A stretch of DNA of 64,000 nucleotides from Nemophila menziesii (lineage: Eukaryota; Streptophyta; Magnoliopsida; Boraginales; Hydrophyllaceae). Both the position numbers and the translations under genes were made by a program. Below the pieces are notes generated by a model that was given only the letters and a program-made list of their open reading frames with translations, was not told where the DNA came from and ran no database searches. Below are positions 12,255 through 23,669 of the stretch, piece after piece. The stretch is from contig JARWIR010000002.1 of NCBI GenBank assembly GCA_029959085.1, positions 30,704,233-30,768,232 on the forward strand, given 5' to 3'. Positions within the stretch are counted from its first letter, which is position 1, and every line of letters begins with the position of its first letter.

Positions 12255-12784
12255 TTATGGTCCACTATTAAGCTCAGAACCTTCAAGACGCCACAAACGA
12301 TCTACAACTTGATTATCACAACCCTTTCGATCTCGGATCTCTAAGTCAAAATTTTGTAACATAAATACCCATCTAATCAAATGCGGCTTTGCATCTTTCT
12401 TTTCCATTAGGTATTTGATTGCAGAATGATTGGTGTACACAAAAATTTTCACCCCAAGAAGATAGGAACGAAATTTGTCAAATGCATACACAACAGCTAA
12501 TAATTTCTTCTCAGTTACGGTATAATTAATTTGAGCACTTGTGATGCTTTTACTAGCATAGTATATAGAATGAAATATCTTCTCCTTTCTCTGACCCAAA
12601 ACAGCATCCATAGCAAGATCACTAGCATCACGATAGGTGTAGATATGAGTTTCTCCTTGATCTCTTTGAATGCTGCCATGCAAGCTTCATCAAAAAGGAA
12701 TTTGGTGTCCTTTTCGAGTAAGTGACAGAAGGACTTAGTGATCTTTAGAGAAATCCTTAATGAAACGGCAATATAAACCAGCAT
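12255..12784 (-). pseudogene. A1 RNase H domain
   Basis: Minus-strand ORF 12255-12683 holds the Ty3/gypsy RNase H landmarks: [15 protein letters not shown] (first Asp region), [31 protein letters not shown] (catalytic Glu region) and [15 protein letters not shown]. The C-terminal RW..MLQ.FD block carries over toward the integrase. The overlapping frame 12515-12784 holds the preceding connection [18 protein letters not shown], so a frameshift separates RT and RNase H. RNase H would remove the RNA template during reverse transcription. Confidence 0.82.
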
Positions 12785-13560
12785 AACCTAAGAATATTCT
12801 CACCCCTTTACACAAATAGGAGGGGGAAGAGTTGTTGATGACCTCAATCTTTGCACGATCAACTTCTAAGCCTGAACTCAAAACCTTGTGTCCCAACACT
12901 ATTCCCTCATGAACCATGAAGTAACACTTTCCCAGTTTAAAACCAAATCAGTCTCCTTGCATCTAATTAACACTTTTTCTAGATTCCGTAAACACTTGTC
13001 AAAGTTATCACCAAACACAGAAAAGTCATCCATAAATACCTCAAGGAAGTAATCAATCATGTCCCAGAAGATCGCAATCATGCATCTCTCGAAAGTAGCT
13101 GGTGCATTACACAATCCAAATGGCATCCTTCAATAAGCAAAGGTACCAAAAGGACATGTAAAAGTTGTTTTGTGTTGATCTAAAGGGTCTACATATATCT
13201 GATTATATCCGGAATACCCATCTAGAAAAAAATAGTAATCTATTCCAGCTAACTTGTCTAACATCTGATCTATGAACGGAAGGGGGAAATTGATGTTTTC
13301 TGGTGGCCTTGTTCAACTTACGATAGTCCATACACACTTTCCAACCAACAATGGTTCTCGAGGGTATGGCTTCATTCTGTTCATTCAGGGTAGTAGTGAT
13401 ACCACCCTTCTTTGGTACGCATTGAGCTGGACTCACCCACTCGCTACTAGCTATGTGAAAAATGATTCCTGCATCTAGCAATTTAATAACTTCTTTCTTT
13501 ACCACCTCCTTCATAACTAGCATCAATCTCCTTTGCCCTTTAACTAAGCGTGCACTTGTA
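12785..13560 (-). pseudogene. A1 reverse transcriptase
   Basis: Clear Athila RT in three broken frames. 13203-13526: LLDAGIIFHIASSEWVSP, CVPKKGG, then WKVCMDYRKLN. 12899-13126: MPFGLCNAPATFERCM, then the catalytic FMDD box at about 13025-13036 in VFMDDFSVFG, and LVLNWE. 12735-12917: thumb and connection blocks. Indels near 13130-13200 and 12910 break the frame. FMDD in place of YxDD is usual in this lineage. A3 carries the same enzyme. Confidence 0.87.
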
Positions 13561-13730
13561 TCTTCCAGAATAATTTTGTGTTGGAAAATGGTTGGACTAA
13601 TGCCTTTGATATCAGCAATAGTCTATCCAATTGTCTCTTTATTGGCTATTAGTACACGCAACAATTTGTCTTCTTGAGGACCTGTTAAAGTAGCTGAAAC
13701 AATAACACGTAAAGTATTGTTAGTTCTGAA

Positions 13731-14771
13731 CTAAGCATATCTCAAGTGTGACGTAAGCGGATACTCTTCTAATTGCGGAGGAGATTCAATTGATGGTTTC
13801 TTTTTAGGTTCCATCTCCCCCAGTTCTCTCACAGGTTCATAGGCTAGACGCCTATACTTTGGATTGTTAGAATTGAAAGCTTCCACTATTTTAGCCAGCT
13901 CTTCCATCATCTCAGGTAAGTCAAGTGTTAGGGCAGTCTGCAAGACATCATCAAAATTCATATTATTAAATACCTCTTGTGTGGCTTGATAAATTGCATC
14001 CACCCGGAAACTTTCCTCCTTGGAATCAGAAACTTCATTGCCCTAAACACGTTGAACTTTACCTCCTCGTATTGAATATGTATGGTTAATTCTCCGTTTT
14101 TTACATCAATAAGAGTACGACCCGTGGCTAGGAATGGTCTTCCCGAAATAATGGGGACATTCCTATCCGCGTCATATTCAAGTATAACAAAATCAACGGG
14201 AAAATTTAAAGAACCTGCCTTGACGAGGACATATTCTATTTACCCCTCTGGATGTGCGGGGGATTTGTCAGCCATTTGCAAGACCATAGAGGTCGATCTT
14301 GAATTTCCTATCTTCAACTTCTCAAAAATTGATCTGGGCATGAGATTAATACTCGCACCCAAATCACACGGAGCCTTCCCTTGCTAATTATTACCAATTG
14401 AAATAGGAATCGTGAAACTCCCAGGATCCAGTAGTTTAGGTGGAAACATACTTTGAAAATATGGCACTACACTCTTCTAGCAAACCTATCATTTTATTCT
14501 CCGGATATGGCCTTTTGTTGGTGATAGCTCTCTTCAAGAATTTTACATATTTTGGTACATCTCTGATAGCATCTAAGAATGGTTCATTGATGTTAAGCTT
14601 ACTCACCATATTCACAAATTTCTGATAGTCCGCCATATTTGGTTTCTTATGAACTCTTGAGGGGAAAGATGGAGGAGGACGATTCTCTACAACATCTTTC
14701 TTCTTTGGTTTTTCCAAAATTTTCTCAACTTCCGCCTCTTCTACTTCTGGTTCACCTTCTTTCTCCACCAC
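13731..14771 (-). pseudogene. A1 aspartic protease and linkers
   Basis: 14436-14771 encodes the acidic and proline-rich linker (PPPSFPSRVHKK) and the block NINEPFLDAIRDVPKYVKFLKRAI, which precedes the protease in every PR-bearing copy here. The retropepsin core falls in the interrupted frames at about 14082-14435. The same stretch is intact in A8, which has CDLGASIN and ILGRPFLATGRS. 13731-14003 covers the PR-RT linker. Several stops separate the pieces. Confidence 0.72.
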
Positions 14772-14989
14772 ATCCTCTACATTTCTCCTTCACAGTTGTT
14801 TCTTTTTACTTCATAACGGGAAAAGGAGGTGGTGGTAGCTTCTTACCACTTCTGAGCGCTATATCATTACAATCTTCTCTTTGCTTCGGATTTCCAGTGT
14901 CATTTGGGAGTTGCCCTTGTGGACGCTGATTTAACTATTTTGCCATCTGAGCTATTTGATTTTGTAAAATTTGGACGCTACGGTAGAAG

Positions 14990-15317
14990 CAGGGCCGGTC
15001 CTGACATATTTGGGGCCCAAGGCGAATTTTGTAATAGGGGCCCCTATATATTGATATTAAAAATAATTATAAAAAGATCGAAAACTTTTTTTGTAAAAAT
15101 TTATTAAGAGATGAGACCGAACCTTAAATCTCTCATAAGAAAATATATCACTTTACCAATAATCTAATTTATGATTCTTGCTATTTTACTAAATTTAGAT
15201 ATATAACTATATGTACGTATAAATATTTATTTTTTCTGAAAAGGGGCCCTTGAAAATACCAAATATTTGGGGGCCCAAGGTGGTTGCCTCCTGGGCCTAT
15301 GCCCAGGACCGGCCCTG
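14990..15317. mobile_element. hAT-type MITE inserted in A1
   Basis: A 328-bp insert with a perfect 14-bp terminal inverted repeat, CAGGGCCGGTCCTG, and partly inverted GGGGCCC-rich subterminal DNA. It is flanked by the exact 8-bp target duplication ggtagaag (14982-14989 and 15318-15325). An 8-bp duplication and CAGGG-type ends are the marks of hAT elements. It has no coding capacity and must have been moved by a transposase in trans. It lies in the A1 linker between the gag zinc knuckle and the protease. Confidence 0.92.
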
Positions 15318-15398
15318 GGTAGAAGCTTGCTGGTATTCCTGTGTTTTTGCTTGCATGGCAATTAGTGTCTGTCAAGTCTGTTGAACATCTAACACACC

Positions 15399-16822
15399 TT
15401 ATTGAGGTTGAGCAGGTAGAGTTTTTTGATTCATAGTAACGGTATAGTTGTCTTGAAGAGGTTGTCTATGAGCTTGATTTCCATAACTCTGACCCCCTTG
15501 GTATTTCTTCTGTGGCCTTGGTTGATATATATTTCCTTGGGGCCGTGGTTGATATGCATAATTCGGATTTTCAGCCCCGTTTGGATTTAAATATTGTAAA
15601 CCCAAATAGTTTCTGTTTGGTTGATAACCTTGACCACCTGAATTATAGTTCCCTCGGTTGGAAACAAACATCATGGATTCTGGGTTGCTTTGACAATGTT
15701 CCCAATCATGATCTTGTACACCACAATTGAACACCCATATCTTTTCTATGTAACATTAACATTAGCTCTCATACCTGAAAAACTTTCTTTTACAGCTAAA
15801 TTAAGCTGTTTTAATTGTTTCTCAAGTATGTTCTTTAATTTATTCTCTAATGATGAGAATTTCTCATCAATTCCAGCAATACTCTCTCTATGACATGTGC
15901 CTCAGATAGGTGCTCTCACAATACTCCAACCAAACTCATTCTTCACTGTTCTATTAAATATAATTTTGGCATTAGCTGGAGTTACCTGTAAAAATCCCCC
16001 ACCACAAAGTAAGTCTAAATCTTTTCTTAAGCGTCCTTCAAGGCCTTTATAAAATATTGACATTTGTTGTTATTCTGAAAGACCATAATCTGGAACTCTT
16101 CTTAAACATAATTGGAATGGTGTCCAACATGCACCTACGAATTGACCTTGTTCTTGTTCGAATGATGTCAACTCGATTTGTGCATTCAATATCATGTTTC
16201 TCGGATAGTAACGATCAAAGAACGATGTTTGTAGCTCATCCCAATTATTGATCAATCCTGGTTCTTGTGAATCATGCATACTCTCGCTGCGTCTATTACA
16301 AAAAATCTAAAATTTACAAAGTACATATGTTCTCTTGTTACACCTTGCGTTACATACGCATCACATATTTGCATAAACTTCTGTACTGCACGAATTGGGT
16401 CTTCTTCGGCCACTCCTTGAAAGTTTCCAAAATCTCAGAATTGAGTTAGCATACCCAGATGGTCTGTCTCTTGCAACATTAATATTTGGAGGGCCAACAC
16501 CAAGAGCAGGAACGCGATATGGGATTTGTTTAGGACCTTGCACAAACCATGGATCATAGAGTTGAGGTTGAGCTTGTCCTCTAGGTGGAGGAGGATTTTC
16601 TTGATTCTGATTGTTAATAATTTGCAGATTATTGATTATAGGATTCTTGTTTGCATCCACTTCCACCTGAGGATCATTGAGATTGTTGACATTGTTGTTG
16701 TTAACATAAGCCATTTCTTCCCTGGCTAATCTTGTTTCCTCTTTTATCGCCTCTTTTTCTTCTTTTTCTTCTTTCTCTCTTTTGTTTTTAAGTCTGAATA
16801 ATCTCTCAGGGTTTGAGAGCAT
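15399..16822 (-). pseudogene. A1 gag
   Basis: Three minus-strand pieces. 16361-16822: a charged Glu/Lys N-terminus followed by an Asn-rich and Pro-rich region. 16070-16279: the capsid block NNWDELQTSFFDRYYP with QEQGQ, typical of retrotransposon gag. 15399-15734: a CCHC-type knuckle (CGVQDHDWEHC, first Cys lost) followed by a Tyr/Gln/Pro-rich tail with repeated YQPRPQ. Gag would form the virus-like particle and bind RNA through the knuckle. Stops and frameshifts at about 16300 and 15750-16060 separate the pieces. Confidence 0.8.
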
Positions 16823-16931
16823 GCACCAAACCTATAAAACCTGAGAAAGAAAAAACAAACAAAAGCGTAAAACTGAAAAATAAAATAACAATTAAAATAC
16901 TATGGATTAACACCGGGATCACAAGCTACGG

Positions 16932-16950
16932 TCCCCGGGCAGCGGCGCCA
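16932..16950 (-). other. Primer-binding site of A1 (tRNA-Asp type)
   Basis: Element sense TGGCGCCGCTGCCCGGGGA lies six bases inside the LTR edge. It matches the complement of the plant tRNA-Asp 3' end except for one substitution and one extra C. Confidence 0.85.
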
Positions 16951-16956
16951 AAAACT

Positions 16957-19900
16957 TGGTGGTTCCTAGGGTGTTATAAAATTACGCAATAAAATAGAGG
17001 ATCCACAGACCGCAAGCGTACAGGTCGTACAAGTAATAAACCGATAATCGGGATTTCGTTCTCAAGGAAAGATAGTTATAACTCTGGTATTAATCAACTG
17101 AGTATATATAATTACTTAAAACAGAAATGTAAAATATATTTGTTTTGGTTTTGAGATTAATCCTAAGGATGCAATATAATAAATTAATGAATAAAACATT
17201 TAACTGAAAAGAAATTCTAAAAGTAAATAGATGTAGACACAAGGATGAGAGATGTACTTGAGTCTCACAAGGAATCCACCTAAGTTCGTCTAATTAATAT
17301 TTCCGTTTATGGGCTAACCTGGTATTTAAATACTTGTTGGGACTCTAATATCTCCTAGCCCCCTGTCGGGTGGACCTAGAAGTTATCCTACGGTAAGACA
17401 AACCCCTCTAAGGTAGTAAGTTTACTTAAAAATGTGAAGTTCTTATCTCTTTGGCTATGTGATTAGTCAAGCATGTCGGTCAATAACGAACATCACATAA
17501 ATATTACCTATTTCTGTAATGAAACCCCCCTGTCGGATGACCACTTCGCCACTAAAGTGAATAGCCCAATTACTAAAACCTGGTGGGTCCTGGGGTGTTA
17601 TAAAATTAAGTACGAAAATAAAGGAACCACAATTACCGCAAGTGCACGGTTGTCCAAGTAATATCCGATAAATCGGGTTTCGTTCTCAGGGACAGATTAG
17701 GTTCAACCCAAATATTAATCAAGTAGTAAGAATAATTGTTGACAGAAAAATAAAATAGAAGATTTTTGTTTGGTTTTCTAGAGATGCAAATAAATAAAGA
17801 CTAAAAGTAAATTAATAGAAAAGAAATAATGCAAGTAAATTGACTAACTTCAGAGATGAGAGATACTTGAGTCTCGCAAGGAATCCACCTAATTAACGTA
17901 ACTTATACTTTGTTTAAGGGTAGAATTGGTATTATAATATTAGTCGGGACTCTAATGTCTCCTAGCCCCCTGTCGGATGATCACTGTTGCCAATAAAGTG
18001 AATAGCCCATATACTAAAAACTAATTCTAGTTGCGCGGAAAAGAATTAGTAATGAAAACAAAGTAATATCCAATATATAAAACTCAATTCAATTTAAATC
18101 CTAACAATCCCAAATTTAAAACATATAATAAATTAATTAGGGTTCATCCCTTTATTGCGATTCTCAAGTATAAGGAAATTTAGCTCATGATAAAATTAAA
18201 GACTGAAAATAAATAAAAGGAATTCATATTCAATTACAGAAAATAAATTGATAACCTAAAGGGTTGGATGACTGTTGATGGAAGAACATAATTCTCCCAG
18301 CTATAGTTTCTCCTAGCCTTCTTGCTCTGACTTGAAAACCTTAAGCCTCTTGTGTAATTCTCTGAAGTGTGTGACAAGAGGAGGCTAAGGGGTGTATTTA
18401 TAGGTGTTAGGAAGCCCTAATTCGTTTTTACTTGGAGTGGAAGACAAGTTAAGAACTCTTTAATTCGCAGCCCTAAAATATAGGAAAGGTAAGATTCTGT
18501 TGCTGATTTGTTTTGGTCATATCTCCTTCAATACTTACCCATTTGAAACGTTATTTATATCGAAATCACTTGTCTCGGAAATCTCTATATATTGGTCTAG
18601 ACCATTCTCCCAAATTCCTAGCCAATCTTGAGTTATGAGCTAGTCTTTGACGTGGCTGGAATTTCAGATTTATTTGGCAGCTTTATCTTTTCCTTCTTTG
18701 TATATTTCCTTCCTTAATCTATCAAATAAGTCAAATATTCACCTAAAAGGATGTCTCCTAAGGCCTAATATTTAGAACAAATAGGGAGACATCAAGACCC
18801 CAAACTCAAACCGCTATCGTCCCGACAAAGTAAAATAAAAACAAAGGTCTTTTAGGTGTACGCAGAAGACAGAATCTAGTAAATATTCCCAAAGCACAAC
18901 TTAAAACAAATATCATATAGTATGATCTAGGAATTAATATACACATACACATATCATACAAAATCAACCACAAAATAATATCAATCCAAAATTAATTTCA
19001 CAATGCTAGAAGGTTACGCTTAGTACTTATCCCAAGATGGTGGCTATAGAGTGTTCCTCGATCCTTACTTGCCTTAAATGCTCCACTTAAATACTCCCTA
19101 TTAGCTGAATCACAGACTCACTATGTATCTAGGAATCACGAGGTCTTTACGGTTTTAATATAGGCTTCGGGACGGTATGGTATGTATATTTGGTAAATTT
19201 GAAGTGAGGTTTTGGCTCTCTCCTCACTTACCATCAACAAACTGTCCAAGAGCTTGAGTTTACACTCGAATATGTTCTCACTCAACCCATTTGACGCGCT
19301 AATTTAGCATCCCAAAATTAACCCAATAAGCACTAAAGATGATTCACATAAAAATTTCCTCTTTGCCGGTCCAAATATATATTCTTTTCTATTGTATAGT
19401 CATGACTCTCTTTTTGATGTTGAGATATCATGCTATTTTTTCATAAATTTTTTTCTTTTCATATCTTTTTTTTTTCTTACCCCGACAAAGTGTTACAATA
19501 TAATCACCGTGAATCATCATCAAAATATAAAACTGAGCACAATTGATAAGCTCCAAAAATCCCAACCCAATGGAAATTCCCATAATATTGGATTGAATTG
19601 GATTGGCTGTTGTTGGAAGAATGAAAATTCTCCAGCTTTAACTTTCTCCTCTGTCTTTTTGCTCTGACTGGAAAATAATTAAGTGTGGAATGGATTCTAA
19701 TGAAGTGTCTGTAGAAAGGAGGTCTAAAAGCCTATTTATAATGCTCTAATTCGGATTGGGCTTTTACTTAAGAATAATATGTTAAAAGATAAAAATCTCA
19801 AGTCAATCTTTAAGAATCCCGTAATTGCTGTACAACCTATAGTAAAACGGTCGTAACTTTTGCGCCTCATATCCAAATCTCCTGATTCCATTCCTCAAAT

Positions 19901-20304
19901 CTTGCTAACTCAAAGGCGCAACTTTCTATTTCGGATCTCCAGGCCTGAATCAGTGCTGATGTGACTCGAAATCAGAAATTAGTAACTACTTTCTAGAATT
20001 TCATCACTTTTAGTCAACTCTTCGGGCAATCTTTTCTTGCTTTTGACTCCCCCGCTTGATCTAAGACTTTAATTCTCACTTCTTCTCCTTGTCCTGGTGC
20101 TCCATAGAATCCATGGACCTAATAATTTTATACTAAAAACAAACAAATTAACGCACAATAGCTCTAAAAATTCAATTAACATAATTCCAACGTGAGAACG
20201 TGTAATATGACGAAATAAGCATAAAAGTCTATCAAATAAGTCTAATATTCACCTAAAATGATGTCTCCTAAGGGCATATATTTAGAACAAAACTGGAGAC
20301 ATCA
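16957..20304 (-). repeat. 5' LTR of A1, interrupted by A2
   Basis: The two outer parts (16957-17580 and about 19589-20304) align with the two ends of the 3' LTR at 5555-7100. About 240 bp of LTR equivalent to 6158-6395 are missing and are replaced by A2. The distal end ggagacatca (20295-20304) is the family's canonical LTR edge. Confidence 0.85.
17581..19588 (-). mobile_element. A2: LTR plus 3' noncoding fragment of an Athila-like element
   Basis: A related but different LTR starts at 17581 (tggtgggtcctgggg) and ends gggagacatca at 18794. It is followed by a PPT (18795-18812) and 3' noncoding domain sequence, including the conserved GGCTTCGGGACGGTATG at about 19163-19179. It then joins A1 LTR sequence abruptly at about 19589. 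No coding region is left. The simplest history is insertion of a full element into the A1 LTR, then one deletion removing most of A2 and 240 bp of A1. Confidence 0.75.
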
Positions 20305-20488
20305 ACATCGAGAACTAAATTATTATAATATTAAACGGGCACAAGGCATGGAAGTGGGAGCCAAAAGATCGAGAGAGAAAGCTCCCATGACACGTCCCCA
20401 GAAACTCTAGGCCAAAGCACAATCAACGCTGGACACAAATACAAGAAATCAAAAGACGAGCTCTAGTATTATCTCCTACCTGTCACCT
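20305..20488. other. Unassigned spacer right of A1
   Basis: It begins with the right copy of the A1 target duplication, so it should belong to the same pre-insertion locus as the DNA left of 5555. No coding, repeat or terminal motif was recognised. Confidence 0.4.
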
Positions 20489-21838
20489 TGATGTATCTCT
20501 TTTTGTGACAAATAAATCACATTGTGAGACATCTTTATCTATTCCTTTTGTGCTCAGCTGAGGGATTTTTCCCCATCATTTGATATAATCTCATTTCTTG
20601 CCTTGTTTTGAATAGTTGTCACTTTTAGACTTATTTGCATGTAATTTGTTTGTTAAATGTAAAGATTTTAGGTACATGAATGATATAAGATGTCAAAACA
20701 TTTATAAGAAAAGTTAAAGAGTTGCTAGACAGAATTAGAAAGTGTATTGTTTTTGATGCTACACGAGATTGACGAAGAATTTAGATGACCCCTTTGACAC
20801 ATTTATAGGGCTCTGAGTCACAGTCGTGTGGAAACTAAGTTTTTGCAATTCAGAGATGTAACGAAAAAGTTGTGCATTCTGCAGCTGGGGTGACTTGAAC
20901 CTGTCCCCTCTTGGTGTAAACCGTTTTTAGGATGGGCTAGGTCATTTTAATGAGTCCAAAGCCCATCCCAACGTTTTAAACACTATATATACCAACTAAT
21001 ATTAGTAGTAACTTATCTTTTGGCCGCTAGAGCTTATTTTCCAAGAAGAAGTTTAACTACAGAAGCAGTCAAGAAGAAGACACAACGCCGAGCTTCACCA
21101 CAACGCGTCTACTCTTCTACATATTGAACCTTTTGGGTAATTTATTCTTAGCATTAATTATTTTATAGGTCTATTATAAATCTATATAACTTAAAGGTTG
21201 TATTACGCTTGATTACATTTGTGTTTAAGATTGTTATTGTAAGAACAAATTGATTATTGTTTTTCTAGTTAATTGTATTTGGGATATTGTTATTTAATTG
21301 AATTAGTTTTTAAAATTATATTTACATTGTTTGTAACGTGCTTTAATTACTTCTGTGCTTACGCCAAAGTAGTAAGAGCCGTTGTAATTGGACTAACACC
21401 CGGGTGGGGGGAAAGATTACAAAACTAGTATACGAGCGCTTAGTGCCTTTTATCAGACGATATTAGCAAGCTAGGTAGTCAATAGGGTAGAGATATTAAG
21501 CCTCCCTGAAATCCAAGAGATTAGTAAGGTAGTATGAATTAGAATCCTGGCTAACGCGAACAATAAAACCACTCACCCTTATTCATATAAACACATTTTA
21601 ATAGGATAGAGTCTTACTAGCATCCGTAGCTATTATCCTTCGTGCATAATTAGTTTTATTAATTTAGAAAACAAAACAAATATATTTCCATTTTATATTC
21701 TATTCCATTATTTGAATTACGTACTTGAGTCTTTACATTGCTTTAAAACCTTCAATCGCACTTCATACTTGCGAACGATAACCTTACTTATTATTCTTGC
21801 TAACCTATGATCTGTACTCTGTGGAGTAGATTTCCACA
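20489..21838 (+). repeat. LTR-like relic, plus orientation
   Basis: It starts tgatgtatct, followed by gagacatc about 40 bases on, like the 5' ends of the other LTRs here. The stretch 20540-20790 parallels the LTR relic at 25200-25540 (same order of blocks around gatgtcaaa and gatgctacacgagattgac). The right end is uncertain: no TG..CA edge followed by a PBS was found, so it is a truncated or solo LTR. Confidence 0.5.
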
Positions 21839-23669
21839 TTGTTTGTGCTTCTTTATTAACGGGAACAGAAAAGGTCACACCTACCTCCACAGTCGGCGAC
21901 ATGGTAGTGACTAAGGACATGAAAAGAGGCAGATTCACCACCGACTACCTCGCATACCTCCCCACTCAGCGAAAGGTAGGCGACCCTTGTGAGCGAAAGC
22001 AGGCCCAGACACCAATATATCAAAAAAGAAAGAAAGAGGTAGGCGACCCATTGAACTATAAATTTACACAATACTCATCACCAACCCTTCACCTACCTCA
22101 ATGATAGGCGACCACTCGGTAAGGTTCAATAATAGAGAAATTAGATAAGCTGTCTCCAACGCGTTGCCTATTTTCCCTTCTATGGCAGGCACGCAACGTA
22201 CAATGTAGAGACATTTATAAAATTTTAGGCATTTTCTATCTAATATCTCTTTTAGCTGATTTCGAGTAGGATTAGGAAATTTTTTAGTAGCTTGGGACCT
22301 TTAGGGCCACTTTATTCTAAATATAGGCCTAGGTAGTTTTATTTTATGTCACAAAATTCACAATTTACTTACACTTGCCACAAGCGAGACAAATTCTTTG
22401 TTTTTTCCTTATTTTTACTTTATTTTTTATGTTTGATCAACCTAGAAGCTATGATTTGTCATAGTCTTAGGATGAATTAATCCCCCATAGAGTAGGGATT
22501 ATATTATGAACCCATCATGTTTATGGTAGTTTAAAAAAAATCTATTTGGGTTAATCATTTTTTGTTATAATAGTTTTTAGAAGCCTATGGTAACTTATTT
22601 ATAGTGACGCATAACAATGTAGAGTGACACCTACATATCTCTTCTAGAGCCATTGAATTGACGCCTTAGTTACTTTAGAATACCTGTATGCTTACCATAT
22701 TGTGAGCAAAACAATTAGGATTGTGTAATTATATTTCATGCTTGCTTATGATTTGTTGTCTTCCAGTATTTGATTACTATGTTAGAAATAAACTAATGAA
22801 TGGTGGCAACATGATCACTAGAACCTCAAGGTTTGTCTTAAGAATGACTTTGGGTTGTTCTAAAGTTAGAAGATGTAGAAAAAATTGGTCAAGACATACA
22901 ATTCTTACATGATTTATGACCATTGTGGGGTTCTATTCTTCAATAGTTCATATATCAAGTAGGTAACCATGACAGTGGCCCTTTAGTATCAGTTAATATC
23001 TAATATACCCGAAATAGAGAGATTTAAGAAGTTATATTGGACTGTAAATATGTGAATGATAAACCTTAGAACGAGTACTTTATATTACCATTATAGAAAG
23101 ATATTTTGTTGGGGGATTGTATGAATACCTAGGGTTCCTTTTACCCATTGTTTTTATATCTATTATTTATTTCTTTCGTGGTAGTTTGCCAATTAAAACA
23201 CCATCTATAAACCATTTACTCTTATTTTTTATGACCCAATAATTATTTTCAAACATGAACATACTTATGATAAATCTCACCAATCCCCATGGAGAGTGAT
23301 ACTCAATTATCATACATTACTTGGACCCAAAATTGTGCATTGCAGAATAATCTAATATCTTCTTTCCAAATAGAGGTCACTATCCGGGGAGGTACCAAAC
23401 TGTTGGCTTTTTGTCGGGGGTTGAGATAGATCTCCGTTTTAAGCTTTGTAGATCAATAACTTGTAACTTTTCTAGTCATAACTGTTTTGATATTTTCTTA
23501 TTTTCCAAAAAATAGTAGTATATGTTGTATTCTCCTAGTATAAGGTAGGAAAAGTACCTTAGGAATCATATAGAAGGAAAGAATATAAGAAAGGAGCAGT
23601 TAGTAGCGATTTACCCACAATCACAACGTGTTGACGCAGGTGGAAAATTAGTTCCACAATGACGTACCC
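21839..23669. other. 1.8 kb without recognised genes
   Basis: AT-rich DNA with short chance reading frames only. At 21885-22115 a locally GC-richer patch repeats GGTAGGCGACC-like motifs (21975, 22039, 22105, plus tcggcgac at 21894). An open frame at 21901-22104 crosses it but shows no recognised domain. Nothing else in the interval could be assigned. Confidence 0.4.

Larger units (their letters stand above)
5555..20304 (-). mobile_element. A1: full-length decayed Athila-like Ty3/gypsy retrotransposon
   Basis: Minus-strand element with a 3' LTR at 5555-7100 and a 5' LTR at 16957-20304 (interrupted by A2). Between them, in element order, lie the PBS, gag, PR, RT, RNase H, IN, a palindrome array, a third ORF, a long noncoding domain and a PPT. 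The flanks are acatg (5550-5554) and acatc (20305-20309), a 5-bp target duplication with one mismatch, which supports these outer edges. All ORFs carry stops or frameshifts. It is the only copy here with all of RT, RNase H and IN. The RT (FMDD box) and PR motifs and the tRNA-Asp PBS fit the Athila lineage. Confidence 0.85.

Noticed and set aside
14082..14387. Plus-strand open frame of 101 codons
   Set aside because: It is the antisense shadow of the A1 protease. A matching shadow exists opposite the A8 protease at 56507-56911.
20489..21838. Complete LTR retrotransposon on the plus strand
   Set aside because: No PBS, coding region or second LTR could be linked to it.
22720..23100. Possible host gene exons
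   Set aside because: Only one short open frame (63 codons), no recognisable domain and no supporting splice pattern.
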